Shown here one piece after another: positions 40,168 to 48,492 of a stretch of DNA of 64,000 nt. The stretch is from positions 1,922,001-1,986,000 of the forward strand of contig NC_020514.1 in assembly GCF_000347635.1 (NCBI RefSeq), read 5' to 3'. Position numbers and translations under genes: made by a program. The DNA comes from Paraglaciecola psychrophila 170. Lineage in GTDB: Bacteria > Pseudomonadota > Gammaproteobacteria > Enterobacterales > Alteromonadaceae. Numbering within the stretch: the stretch's first letter is position 1; each line of letters starts with the position of its first letter. The notes beneath the pieces are model-generated. The model was given only the letters and a program-made list of their open reading frames with translations, did no database searches and was not told the origin of the DNA.

Positions 40168-41545
40168 AGAGTATAAAACTATCCCAAGGACCCGTTATGG
40201 CAACAGTAGTAGTCGGGGAATATAAGTTAACAAACAAGGTACGCCCATCTGGCGAAAAACAGGCACCTGCAGGCTCGGTTTGCAATCTTACGCGCGCCAA
40301 ATCATAGGTTTTTCCATCTGGCGTCACCCCTTTAATATGATTTTCTGTGTGATCAGTATATTGGTCTTCACACACAATTAAATGGCCATTAGGCGCTACG
40401 GTAACATTATCTGCAAAATTCATAGCTTGTGGATATTCACTTTCAACAAATAAACTCAGTTTGCCTGGACGCTTGTTTTCACTTGGACTACCTTCGACTA
40501 AAGAAGGCACGTAACGCATAATTTGTCCCAATTTTTTTGCACCGCCATTAGTGCAACAAAAATATAGTTCGTTATCACCCCAATGTATGCCTTCGCCTCG
40601 TGCAAATAGCGCTGCTCCTGCGTTAAAACCTCGTAACCTCAGGTCATCATCCGGACTTTCAGGATGATCCAACTCAATCCATTCAACGGCCATTTCTTGT
40701 TTTAATAGCATAGATTCTGAATGCCAGTTGCGTGTATCGAATTTAGGTTTTTGTGCTATCACCAATGCTTGCAAGCGACCACCAGCCTGTAAATTAGCTT
40801 TTTGATTGGGGATATAACGATAAATCAGGCTATCGTTTCTATCTTCGGTCATATAAACAATGCCCGTTCGAGGGTCAACACAAGCGGCTTCATGGTTAAA
40901 TCTGCCCATCGCTTTAATTGGGATGGCATTAACCATCTTAGTGGCATTGGCGGGTACTTCAAACACATAACCATGGTCTTTACTGATCATCTTGTCTGCT
41001 TTATCCACCGACTCTTCGCACGTCAGCCATGTTTCCCAAGGCGTAACACCACCAGAACAGTTGCGGATCGTGCCAATTAGCGACATAAACTGCTGTTCAA
41101 CACGTTTTGATTGCAGGTTGTAGACAATGGAACTGGTACCGCCGGGCAACGGATAAGTATTCTCAAAGGTGTCATAGGCAAACTCAAGCATCATAGCTTG
41201 CTTGTCACCATGATGTTTTTTGATCAGTTTATTGGCCGCGATTTCGTGATTTCTGATTAAAACTACTCGTTTATCATCAAGATAAAAACAACCCATACCA
41301 TCAGCACGATCAGGCACATCCAAGTCATCATGCATCTTGTCTCCCAGTCGCGATATAACCTGATAATTAAAACCAGAGGGTAAGTCTAATAACGCATTAG
41401 GATCAGGTATCAGTTTTCCGTATGCGGTATTTTGAGCCATAGCAGTTGTCTGCAAGCGAGACTGTGAGGCATGCAGATGTGATGCTAAGCCTCCAAACGC
41501 CATCGCGACTAAACCTTGATTAAATTGTCTTCTATTCATCATCAC
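40166..41545 (-). CDS. PhoX-like (DUF839) protein with a Tat-type signal
   Basis: 459 residues. The N-terminus NRRQFNQGLVAMAFGG is a twin-arginine signal, expected for enzymes folded with cofactors. The DUF839 propeller shows VLIRNHEIAANKLI, GGTSSIVYN, CEESVDKADK and GIVYMTEDRNDSLIYRY, and near the end LIVCEDQYTDHTENH. PhoX enzymes are calcium/iron phosphomonoesterases; activity here is inferred. The gene's stop codon lies in the TIR of the repeat element. It is 36 bp downstream of the exonuclease-phosphatase fusion gene on the same strand, suggesting a phosphate-scavenging pair. Confidence 0.82.
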   Translation of the reverse strand: MMMNRRQFNQGLVAMAFGGLASHLHASQSRLQTTAMAQNTAYGKLIPDPNALLDLPSGFNYQVISRLGDKMHDDLDVPDRADGMGCFYLDDKRVVLIRNHEIAANKLIKKHHGDKQAMMLEFAYDTFENTYPLPGGTSSIVYNLQSKRVEQQFMSLIGTIRNCSGGVTPWETWLTCEESVDKADKMISKDHGYVFEVPANATKMVNAIPIKAMGRFNHEAACVDPRTGIVYMTEDRNDSLIYRYIPNQKANLQAGGRLQALVIAQKPKFDTRNWHSESMLLKQEMAVEWIELDHPESPDDDLRLRGFNAGAALFARGEGIHWGDNELYFCCTNGGAKKLGQIMRYVPSLVEGSPSENKRPGKLSLFVESEYPQAMNFADNVTVAPNGHLIVCEDQYTDHTENHIKGVTPDGKTYDLARVRLQTEPAGACFSPDGRTLFVNLYSPTTTVAITGPWDSFIL

Positions 41546-41580
41546 CTTATCCTTATCCAGATCTTAATACAGAGAATTAG

Positions 41581-43212
41581 TTACCACGACCCATACATTG
41601 GGTTAGGCAATAAAATAAATATACGTGGTTGCTGCAACAACAAATCAGCGATATCGGCATCTTCTTGAGTCATGCTTGGAAAGTCCTTAATATTATCGCC
41701 CACGTGCATCAATATTTGCTGCGATCGCGACCATTCTTGTGTGCTTGTAGATGGTGTTTGGGGGCGGTAACAAGGTGCATTGCCCATTTCGACTTGTCGG
41801 CGGCGTAAGTCTTTGTCATTTATCATAGATTTGCCGTCAATAGCACGCTTATCTGCTTCGGCTCTACCTAACAAGCAGGTATTGCTTGGGGTAAGTGGTA
41901 AACCCAATGCGCGTAAATTCTGCCATGTGTATGACTCAACCTCTTTTTCTCGGTTGGTGATAAGGGCCAACTTGCAACCCTTATCTAATACCGTTTGAAT
42001 AAAGTCAGCAGTGCCCGGAACTAAACCAGCTGAGGCTTGTTTTACCCAGTTTTCCCACGTCTCGGGGATATAGCTAGCCCCCGTTTTATCCAGCGATACC
42101 TGATAAGGGCTATTATCTAGAATGGTTTCGTCTACATCCATTACCACCACCCAGCTATCTTTTTGTGGGGATAGTTGTTTTAGTGTGCTGGAAGCTTGTT
42201 GATAAATATCCTGAGTGAGAAATTGGTATTCTTTGCTGGTGGTTAACCATTTCACTGCTGGCGAAAGAGGCAATGGTTGTGCGCTAATCGACAGTGTGAC
42301 CGCACAATGATCACTCAACATGTCATCAACTTTCATATTGTCAAACTTGTGCGTTTGCGAGTGAAGCGTGACATAAGGTGACTGGAAACCACCCGCCAAA
42401 ACATGGTCGATAGGCGCCGGATAGTAAGGATGGCAACCTATCAAGTCGGCCGTGGTGTTAAACAACGTAGAGGCGCTGGCATTGGTATTAACAAACAGCT
42501 CTTGGGTAAGCTGATTATAAGGTGCACTTAAGCTATGGTTGAAGTCACCAAGAATTATGTAGGGCTGTTGGTCGCGTTCTTTTGCTTCTACCCATGCATC
42601 TAAAATCGGTGCCTGTTTGGCAAATACCTGACAGGCCTCTGAATCCGCTCGACTATAGTTATCCACAAAGCAGCCGCTCTTAAGATGCAGATTAAGAATT
42701 TCTGTCTCGCCCTTGGGTGTGGGTACAGTCACAGACAAACCATAACGTAAACCTTCTCTGTCTATAGCCAAATCAGCGTAGTTTTTGCTAGCTGAGATAG
42801 GTATATGTTTGCGAACCGCAAAAGCCACTTTTTGTTGAGTAGACAGGTTATCACTGCCTCGGCAAGCGTACGTTCGACTTGGCGCTCTATCAGATACAAT
42901 AATTTGCCATTCATCAGTGGCAAAAATTTGCTGTATTGCTTGTTTTGAAGCAACCTCTTGTAGAGCGAAAATATCAACATCTAATCTGTCTACGTAGGCT
43001 TTCATTGCATTAATTTCGGCTTGGCTACGGGGGGTGCAACCCAGTTCGGCAGGAAAGCTAAGGTGTTCAACATTCCAGGTGGCTAAGGTCATTTCATCAA
43101 AAGTAATCGGCTTAACCAACGGGACTGATTTTGCGGTGCGATGGCTATTGATTGTTGCCGAACAAGCCGTGCAAGTCAAAACGACTAGCGCCATACTTAA
43201 AAGGTTTTTCAT
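41581..43212 (-). CDS. Exported fusion of an endonuclease/exonuclease/phosphatase domain and a HAD acid phosphatase
   Basis: 543 residues with a lipoprotein signal (LVVLTCTACSA, Cys17). Residues about 40-310 form an EEP (DNase I-like) domain with LATWNVEHLSF, FALQEVAS, ILGDFNHSL and SDHCAVTLS. Residues about 335-540 form a class B/C acid phosphatase HAD domain with the nucleophile motif VMDVDETILDNSP and ITNREKEVE, ending HVGDNIKDFP. One protein could cleave extracellular nucleic acids or phosphodiesters and then dephosphorylate the products. Substrates are inferred. It pairs with the PhoX-like gene downstream. Confidence 0.87.
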   Translation of the reverse strand: MKNLLSMALVVLTCTACSATINSHRTAKSVPLVKPITFDEMTLATWNVEHLSFPAELGCTPRSQAEINAMKAYVDRLDVDIFALQEVASKQAIQQIFATDEWQIIVSDRAPSRTYACRGSDNLSTQQKVAFAVRKHIPISASKNYADLAIDREGLRYGLSVTVPTPKGETEILNLHLKSGCFVDNYSRADSEACQVFAKQAPILDAWVEAKERDQQPYIILGDFNHSLSAPYNQLTQELFVNTNASASTLFNTTADLIGCHPYYPAPIDHVLAGGFQSPYVTLHSQTHKFDNMKVDDMLSDHCAVTLSISAQPLPLSPAVKWLTTSKEYQFLTQDIYQQASSTLKQLSPQKDSWVVVMDVDETILDNSPYQVSLDKTGASYIPETWENWVKQASAGLVPGTADFIQTVLDKGCKLALITNREKEVESYTWQNLRALGLPLTPSNTCLLGRAEADKRAIDGKSMINDKDLRRRQVEMGNAPCYRPQTPSTSTQEWSRSQQILMHVGDNIKDFPSMTQEDADIADLLLQQPRIFILLPNPMYGSW

Positions 43213-43352
43213 GATCTTGGTTTCCGTGCAAGCTTGGTTGTTTTCTGTGATAAATACAAATTTTAGTCAAAGATATGCAAATACGATCGTCTGTGTTTGC
43301 AAGCACTTTGCATACGCTTAAATAAGTGTTTATATGCCGTTAATGTTAGGGC

Positions 43353-43778
43353 CTAGACACGAGAATTATCATGTTCTTGGTCATCACATTGACAGTTTTG
43401 TTGATTTCGGCACAACTGAAAATTACGATAATGTCCGTATGCAACAAACATGGCCCCAGCCACAGTGAGCAGCTTCTCCCATAGTTCACCGATTACCTCT
43501 TCCCCCAGTGCTACTGCTAGAACCAATGAGGTTAAACCAATCAATCCGTATTTTAGTAATTCGTATCTTTTATGCTGCTTGCATCCCATAAAAAGCGCAT
43601 AGATACTAGTAGGGATCACGGCAATAACCATCCATACATGAAACGCTTCATTATCCAAATTTAACGCAGCAAAGTTGGGTAACACAATCAATAAAAATGG
43701 TAATGCTAGGCAATGGATAGCACAGGTTAATGACAAGCCTATGGCCAGCTTATCGGCAAAAAATTTCATTGAGTTCAT
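43353..43778 (-). CDS. MerC-like integral membrane protein (zinc island, copy 1)
   Basis: 141 residues, four transmembrane segments, the first with CAIHCLALPFLL, the Cys-x-x-x-Cys-like pair placed as in MerC mercury transporters. The C-terminus is rich in Cys and acidic residues (CRNQQNCQCDDQEHD). No mercury genes are nearby; placement by zur and zrgA suggests a zinc or related metal role. It shares about half its positions by eye with the second copy at 45.1 kb. Confidence 0.78.
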   Translation of the reverse strand: MNSMKFFADKLAIGLSLTCAIHCLALPFLLIVLPNFAALNLDNEAFHVWMVIAVIPTSIYALFMGCKQHKRYELLKYGLIGLTSLVLAVALGEEVIGELWEKLLTVAGAMFVAYGHYRNFQLCRNQQNCQCDDQEHDNSRV

Positions 43779-43864
43779 AAATTGGCATCTCTGGTAAGCA
43801 TTTTTCTTCCTTTGTTTACGTGTTGTGGATGTTAGTCATATTGAAGTTGGTCATCTTTGGCGGT

Positions 43865-44356
43865 TTATACTTTCAGCTTGCACCTTATATTGGCAGGTTT
43901 GATTGCTGCTTCTTTGCATTCATCACAGACACAATCCATTTCAAGTTTCGAATTAACCACTTGAAATCCTGCTTGTTTCACATTTTTTTCAAGTGCTTGA
44001 ATAATGGAAAAGTCAATGCTGATTTCTTCGACTTTCTGACATTTGGTGCAAATTAAAAATTGCGGTTGATGGTTGTGATCACAAGGTATGTGCGAACAGG
44101 CCACGTACTTGTTAGCTATCTTTAACTTGTGTGCCAGATTTTCTTCTTCAAGAAAGTCTAATATTCGATAGACTGTCATGGCAGGTATCGTTTCGCCAAA
44201 TTCCTTCTTACAGAAATCGACCAATTCATAGGCAGAAAGTGCTTTGCCAGACTTCAAAAGGCCAGCTAAAACCTGCTTTCGCTTATCGGTCAAACGTGTG
44301 CCATGAACTTTACATTGTCGCTCTGCTTGGTTAATGATTGCATCCAGCTTATTCAT
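43865..44356 (-). CDS. zur: Fur-family zinc uptake regulator Zur
   Basis: 163 residues. The winged helix spans about 20-90 (HGTRLTDKRKQVLAGLLKSG, then IPAMTVYRILDFLEEENLAHK as recognition helix), and the metal/dimer domain follows with CTKC and CDEC forming the structural zinc site. It fits Zur rather than Fur by the segment SAYELVDFC and YVACSH. It lies between the two MerC-like genes and zrgA, and the surrounding operators match the Zur consensus. Confidence 0.88.
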   Translation of the reverse strand: MNKLDAIINQAERQCKVHGTRLTDKRKQVLAGLLKSGKALSAYELVDFCKKEFGETIPAMTVYRILDFLEEENLAHKLKIANKYVACSHIPCDHNHQPQFLICTKCQKVEEISIDFSIIQALEKNVKQAGFQVVNSKLEMDCVCDECKEAAIKPANIRCKLKV

Positions 44357-44364
44357 GACGTGGC

Positions 44365-44973
44365 CTAAAATGTTATCGTTTTATTACTGCGGGTAAGGGA
44401 TGCCGCACCTTGCTCCGATGTTGTTATCCAGATGCCATTAATCTGCTGCATGGCAGGAAACACATCAAAAAAACCAAGGGAAATTGACGACAACTCATCC
44501 ATGTCTTCACAGTCGTAATAATAATGCGCGACGATTTCACTGTGGTCGCCATGCTCATCCTCATCCTCGTGCTCATGACTATGGTCAAGGTCGCTTTTGT
44601 GGTGATCGTGAGTGTGAGCGTCTTTTTCTGTTGTTTTGTGTTCGATTAAATCTGACAGGTCTATCTTAGCTTGAGTAAGTCTGCAGCCCCCTGAAGAAAA
44701 TGAAAAAAGTGCTTTGTGGTCATTCAACTTTACTTCTGATTGTTTCACCTTTCTAATTTGTTGCTCTGTGCTCGCTTTATGTTCAAAGCCAACGATATTG
44801 ATTGCCGGCGATCGTAATTGCATTTCGAGTTTGTTTCCCCCAATGACAATATTAAGTTCAGACACACCATGCACATGTGCACTTAAATTTGCTTGTTGAG
44901 CATGGGCCATAGATAGACAAGAAACCGCAAAGATGCTTGAAAAAACACCGACACTCGTTCGTATTGTTGTCAC
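44365..44973 (-). CDS. ZrgA-type zinc uptake protein (DUF2796), His/Asp-rich
   Basis: The GTG start at 44973 behind AAAGGGG gives a signal peptide (VGVFSSIFAVSCLSMAHA) and about 202 residues; the frame continues to 45060 without a signal-like start. The N-terminal AHVHGVSELNIVIGG and an acidic histidine-rich loop (about 115-145, repeated H-D/E-H) mark DUF2796 proteins, periplasmic zinc binders of the Zrg system. It overlaps nothing but lies 8 bp before zur, so both are probably co-transcribed. A weak Zur-like half-site lies at 44991-45006. Confidence 0.85.
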   Translation of the reverse strand: MTTIRTSVGVFSSIFAVSCLSMAHAQQANLSAHVHGVSELNIVIGGNKLEMQLRSPAINIVGFEHKASTEQQIRKVKQSEVKLNDHKALFSFSSGGCRLTQAKIDLSDLIEHKTTEKDAHTHDHHKSDLDHSHEHEDEDEHGDHSEIVAHYYYDCEDMDELSSISLGFFDVFPAMQQINGIWITTSEQGAASLTRSNKTITF

Positions 44974-45046
44974 GTTACTACCCCTTTTCAACGTTATAAT
45001 TAGTGTGTTTAGAACAGTATTGATTAAGCTTTCAATTCCGCACATT

Positions 45047-45457
45047 TTACTGAGTTTCATGTTTGACGCGGCTTAATTGGTAGTTTCGAAAGTGCCCATG
45101 AGCGATGATCATAGAGCCCAGTACGGATACAACAACTTCACCTGTCTCGCCTAATACACCATGGCCTAAGGTGGTTGATATAATAATCAACGTAAGTCCA
45201 ATAGAGCCCACTAGAAAAACCTTATAACTGCGGTGATGTAAGTAGCCCATCATTAATGCCGCAATACTGATAGGCAGAACTGCGTATAACATCCACTGGT
45301 GAAACATTTTGTCATCTAAAGCAAATAATCCAGAAAAAGGTGGCAGTAAGATAAGCAGTATTGGCAATACCAAACAATGCACCACACATACTATTGAAAA
45401 ACCTATAGCCAATTTATCACTTAGTACTTGCAGCTTTGTCATTTTCAAATCTTTCAA
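45047..45457 (-). CDS. MerC-like integral membrane protein (zinc island, copy 2)
   Basis: 136 residues with four transmembrane helices and CVVHCLVLPILLILLPP in the first, matching copy 1. An internal ATG (MTKLQVL) at 45442 is an alternative start. It is the first gene of the minus-strand cluster merC-zrgA-zur-merC and starts 23 bp from a Zur box. Metal specificity is inferred from context. Confidence 0.78.
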   Translation of the reverse strand: MKDLKMTKLQVLSDKLAIGFSIVCVVHCLVLPILLILLPPFSGLFALDDKMFHQWMLYAVLPISIAALMMGYLHHRSYKVFLVGSIGLTLIIISTTLGHGVLGETGEVVVSVLGSMIIAHGHFRNYQLSRVKHETQ

Positions 45458-45479
45458 ACCCTTAGGTTGATTACCTTAT

Positions 45480-45525
45480 TGTTATAATATAACATAACGT
45501 CAATAAAAGTAAAATGTTATAACAT
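45480..45525. promoter_or_regulatory. Two Zur boxes between the MerC/ZrgA/Zur operon and the TonB receptor gene
   Basis: TGTTATAATATAACA (45480-45494) is a perfect 7+1+7 palindrome equal to the core Zur consensus, and ATGTTATAACAT (45514-45525) is identical to the box at 36962. One lies near each divergent start (45457 and 45546). Confidence 0.85.
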
Positions 45526-45545
45526 AACGAATGTGGAGAAGGAAA

Positions 45546-48104
45546 ATGTTTAAAGTTTCATCATTAGCGGTCATTGTTGCTGCACTGCTGCCGGCTAGTG
45601 CGTTTGCGCAATCCATAGAGGGAGTTGTAAAAAATAGTTTTGGAGAACCGATTGCAGGCGCCAAAGTAAAGCTAGAAGGCTCCAGCATTGAGGCCATTGT
45701 TGATACAAGCGGCCGATTTGTGTTTGAAGGGTTGAGTCCGGGTGTTAACGAACTGCATATAACAGCAGCGGGCTTTGCCCACCTGCATCAAGATATTGAA
45801 GTTCCGAGTTCTGGCACGAAAAATATATCATTCATGTTAAAAAATTCTCCCATTGAAGTGGTTGATATTGTTTCAACCCCGCTGCATTTATCCTCAATGG
45901 AATCGGCTTTGCCGGTGAGTGTGTTATCTGGAGAAGCATTGCGTCGTGAACAAAGCGGAACTATCGGTGAAACCTTGAATAGTCTGGTAGGTGTGCACTC
46001 TAGCTTTCATGCCAAAGTCGCCAGTACGCCAATCATTCGAGGGCTAAGTGGGCCTAGAGTATTGATTACACAAAATGGTCTTGATGTGAGCGACGCATCA
46101 CGCATTGGCCCAGACCATGCTGTCGCTAGTGAAGCATCCACTGCTACACGGATAGAGGTTTTACGTGGTCCAGCCACCTTATTTTATGGCAGTGGTGCTA
46201 TTGGTGGGGTGGTCAATGTGGTGGATAACCGTGTACCAACCGACAGCGAAACACGAGGCGAATGGTTAGTTCAAACCAGCACAGTCGATGACCAAAAACT
46301 TGCATCATTTAATCTGACTACTGGCACTGATAACTTTGCATTTTATGCAGATGGTTTTGTACGCGACTCAGACGACTATGAAATACCTGTCGAAGCCGAA
46401 TCTCATGAAGATGATCACGACGACCATGATGATCACGACGAGCACGAAGAACACGGTGGTAACTATACCGTTGAAAACAGTTCCGAAGAGTCATACGGCT
46501 TCACTTTTGGCGGTAGTTACTTATTTGATGATGGCTTTGTCGGTTTGTCAGTTGAAAAACTTGATCGGCAATACGGTATTCCTGGCCATTCACATGGCGA
46601 AGAAGGACACGAAGGTGAAGACCATGACGATGAAGACCATGAAGAAGAGCATCACGATGAAGAGCATTCAGAGGAGAATGTTTTTGCCGATCTTAAACAA
46701 ACACGGGTACAGCTTTTAAGTGAATTTGATCTGCAAAATAGTTTTATCAATCAAATTAAGTTACGTGCCGGTTTAACGGACTACGAACACGCCGAAATTG
46801 AAGAAGGACAAGCGGGTACTGTATTTGAAAACCAAACGCAGGAATTTCGAATAGACGCTCTGCACCAACCTTTTCAAGAGTGGCGCGGCGGGTTAAGCCT
46901 GCATTACAAACACAGTGAATCCTCAGCCGTAGGCGAAGAAGCTTTCACTCCTCCATCAGACACTAGCATGCTGGCGTTAGCTTTAATGGAAGAGCGACAC
47001 TTTGGTGACGTTTTATTGCAATTAGGTGGACGTATCGAGCGGGTAACCTTGGAAGCCAATGATGTTCTGCTATCCAATATTGAGTTGCACGCTGAAGGAG
47101 AGCATGAAGACGAGCACGATGACGAACATGAAGGCGATCATGATGAACACGATGACGATCATGATGATGAACATGGCGGCGAATCGTTTGCGTTTAATGA
47201 AAATTATACGCCTATATCATTATCCGCTGGTGCAGTCTGGAGTTTTGCTCCCGAGTACAATGTTGGTATTTCTGTCTCCCGTTCTGAGCGCGCACCCTCT
47301 GCGGCAGAGTTGTTTTCGTTTGGTCCGCACATAGGTACTGGTACTTACGAAGTAGGCGCTTTGTTTGAACTGCATGAAGAGGACGACGAAACCCATATTG
47401 AATTGTCGAATATGACAATCGAACTTGAAACCTCGAATAATATTGATCTGACGTTCCGTAAAACAGAAGGTGATGTTGGCTTCATATTTAATGTTTTCTA
47501 TAACAGTATCGATAACTACTTGTATCAGCAGGACAGTGGTTTAGTGGTGCATGTTGAAGCCCATGATCATGGGGAATCTGATGAAGAGGAACATTCGGAT
47601 GAAGAACATTCAGACGAAGAACATTCGGATGATGAAGATTCACATGAAGAAGGAAGCGAATTACCCTTGTTTGTGTTCAATCAACAAGACGTAGTGTTAA
47701 ATGGCTTTGAAGCACAAATTGCATGGCAAGTGAACAGCGCGTTTAAAACTGAAGTATTTGCTGATTTTGTCCGAGCCAGACTCAAAGATGGTGGTAATCT
47801 TCCAAAAACGTCGCCAATGCGTTTTGGCACTAAGCTGAGTTATGAAAACACGCAGTTGAGCGCGCACTTGAACATCACTCGTTATCAATCGCAAGAGCAT
47901 ACTGAGGAATATGAGTCTTCAACCGACGGTTACACCATGCTTGATTTAAATGTGTCTTACGACATACCAGCCTATAATATGGCGGTCTACTTTAAAGGTA
48001 ACAATCTAACTGATACAGAAGCACGTGTGCATACTTCCTATCTGAAAAATTTAGCGCCAAGACCCGGCAGAAACCTAAGCCTTGGCATAAAAGGATACTT
48101 CTAG
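45546..48104 (+). CDS. ZnuD-like TonB-dependent zinc receptor with His/Asp/Glu-rich loops
   Basis: ATG 45546 follows GGAGAAGG and gives MFKVSSLAVIVAALLPASAFA, a signal peptide; the ATG at 45531 is less likely. The mature protein (about 830 residues) has a carboxypeptidase-regulatory-like domain (about 22-95), a TonB plug (about 115-225, IIRGLSGPRVLITQNG) and an outer-membrane beta-barrel ending in Phe. Four extracellular segments are runs of His, Asp and Glu at roughly residues 284-304, 348-378, 517-545 and 672-703, suited to catching zinc. It is downstream of two Zur boxes and resembles neisserial ZnuD. Confidence 0.9.
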   Translation: MFKVSSLAVIVAALLPASAFAQSIEGVVKNSFGEPIAGAKVKLEGSSIEAIVDTSGRFVFEGLSPGVNELHITAAGFAHLHQDIEVPSSGTKNISFMLKNSPIEVVDIVSTPLHLSSMESALPVSVLSGEALRREQSGTIGETLNSLVGVHSSFHAKVASTPIIRGLSGPRVLITQNGLDVSDASRIGPDHAVASEASTATRIEVLRGPATLFYGSGAIGGVVNVVDNRVPTDSETRGEWLVQTSTVDDQKLASFNLTTGTDNFAFYADGFVRDSDDYEIPVEAESHEDDHDDHDDHDEHEEHGGNYTVENSSEESYGFTFGGSYLFDDGFVGLSVEKLDRQYGIPGHSHGEEGHEGEDHDDEDHEEEHHDEEHSEENVFADLKQTRVQLLSEFDLQNSFINQIKLRAGLTDYEHAEIEEGQAGTVFENQTQEFRIDALHQPFQEWRGGLSLHYKHSESSAVGEEAFTPPSDTSMLALALMEERHFGDVLLQLGGRIERVTLEANDVLLSNIELHAEGEHEDEHDDEHEGDHDEHDDDHDDEHGGESFAFNENYTPISLSAGAVWSFAPEYNVGISVSRSERAPSAAELFSFGPHIGTGTYEVGALFELHEEDDETHIELSNMTIELETSNNIDLTFRKTEGDVGFIFNVFYNSIDNYLYQQDSGLVVHVEAHDHGESDEEEHSDEEHSDEEHSDDEDSHEEGSELPLFVFNQQDVVLNGFEAQIAWQVNSAFKTEVFADFVRARLKDGGNLPKTSPMRFGTKLSYENTQLSAHLNITRYQSQEHTEEYESSTDGYTMLDLNVSYDIPAYNMAVYFKGNNLTDTEARVHTSYLKNLAPRPGRNLSLGIKGYF

Positions 48105-48139
48105 TCTGCGTAGTCTAGAGTATGTTTACACCAAGTAAG

Positions 48140-48173
48140 TGTCTGCATCCTTGATGGATGCGGACAGTTTTTT
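48140..48173 (+). terminator. Terminator of the TonB receptor gene
   Basis: TGTCTGCATCC and GGATGCGGACA form an 11-bp stem with one G-T pair and a 5-nt loop, followed by a T6 run. Confidence 0.88.
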
Positions 48174-48403
48174 CTATCTAAGGTTTGGGACGAAAAACTT
48201 TCCTGAGAAAGTAAGGTATTAATTTCGATTTTGTCCTAGGGAGCACACTAATATTTACATCGTTATGCTTATGTGCAGGGCTATAATCAGATAAATAATA
48301 TACTGAAAACAAACGAGCACTTAATGGTAAGACACAAAAGAATTACCTATAGCTGGGAAGCTTCCCCATGGAGGGCGTTGTTAAATTCTTTCAAAAATCA
48401 CAG

Positions 48404-48426
48404 TCGTAGATAGCTACGATTTTTTT
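48404..48426 (+). terminator. Orphan plus-strand terminator upstream of metG's 3' end
   Basis: TCGTAG and CTACGA (6 bp) flank ATAG and are followed by seven T. It is separated by about 230 bp from the receptor terminator. Confidence 0.65.
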
Positions 48427-48492
48427 CATTGGATTTGGCCCGCATCATAGCTCCTATATTGTGTTTCAATGATGCGGTTCACTTGTTTTCTG

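Larger units (their letters stand above)
48105..48492. other. 388-bp intergenic region with two hairpins
   Basis: It carries the receptor gene terminator (48140-48173) and a second rho-independent terminator (48404-48426). No gene upstream of the second one is visible on the plus strand, so it could end a small RNA, but no promoter could be confirmed by eye. Confidence 0.5.

Noticed and set aside
43353..45457. Mercury resistance operon
   Set aside because: MerC-like genes are present, but no merA, merT, merP or MerR-type regulator; the regulator is Zur-like.
46336..46719. Alternative-frame protein inside the TonB receptor
   Set aside because: Open only because the His/Asp-rich repeats avoid stops in that frame; the encoded Met/Thr-rich sequence resembles no protein.
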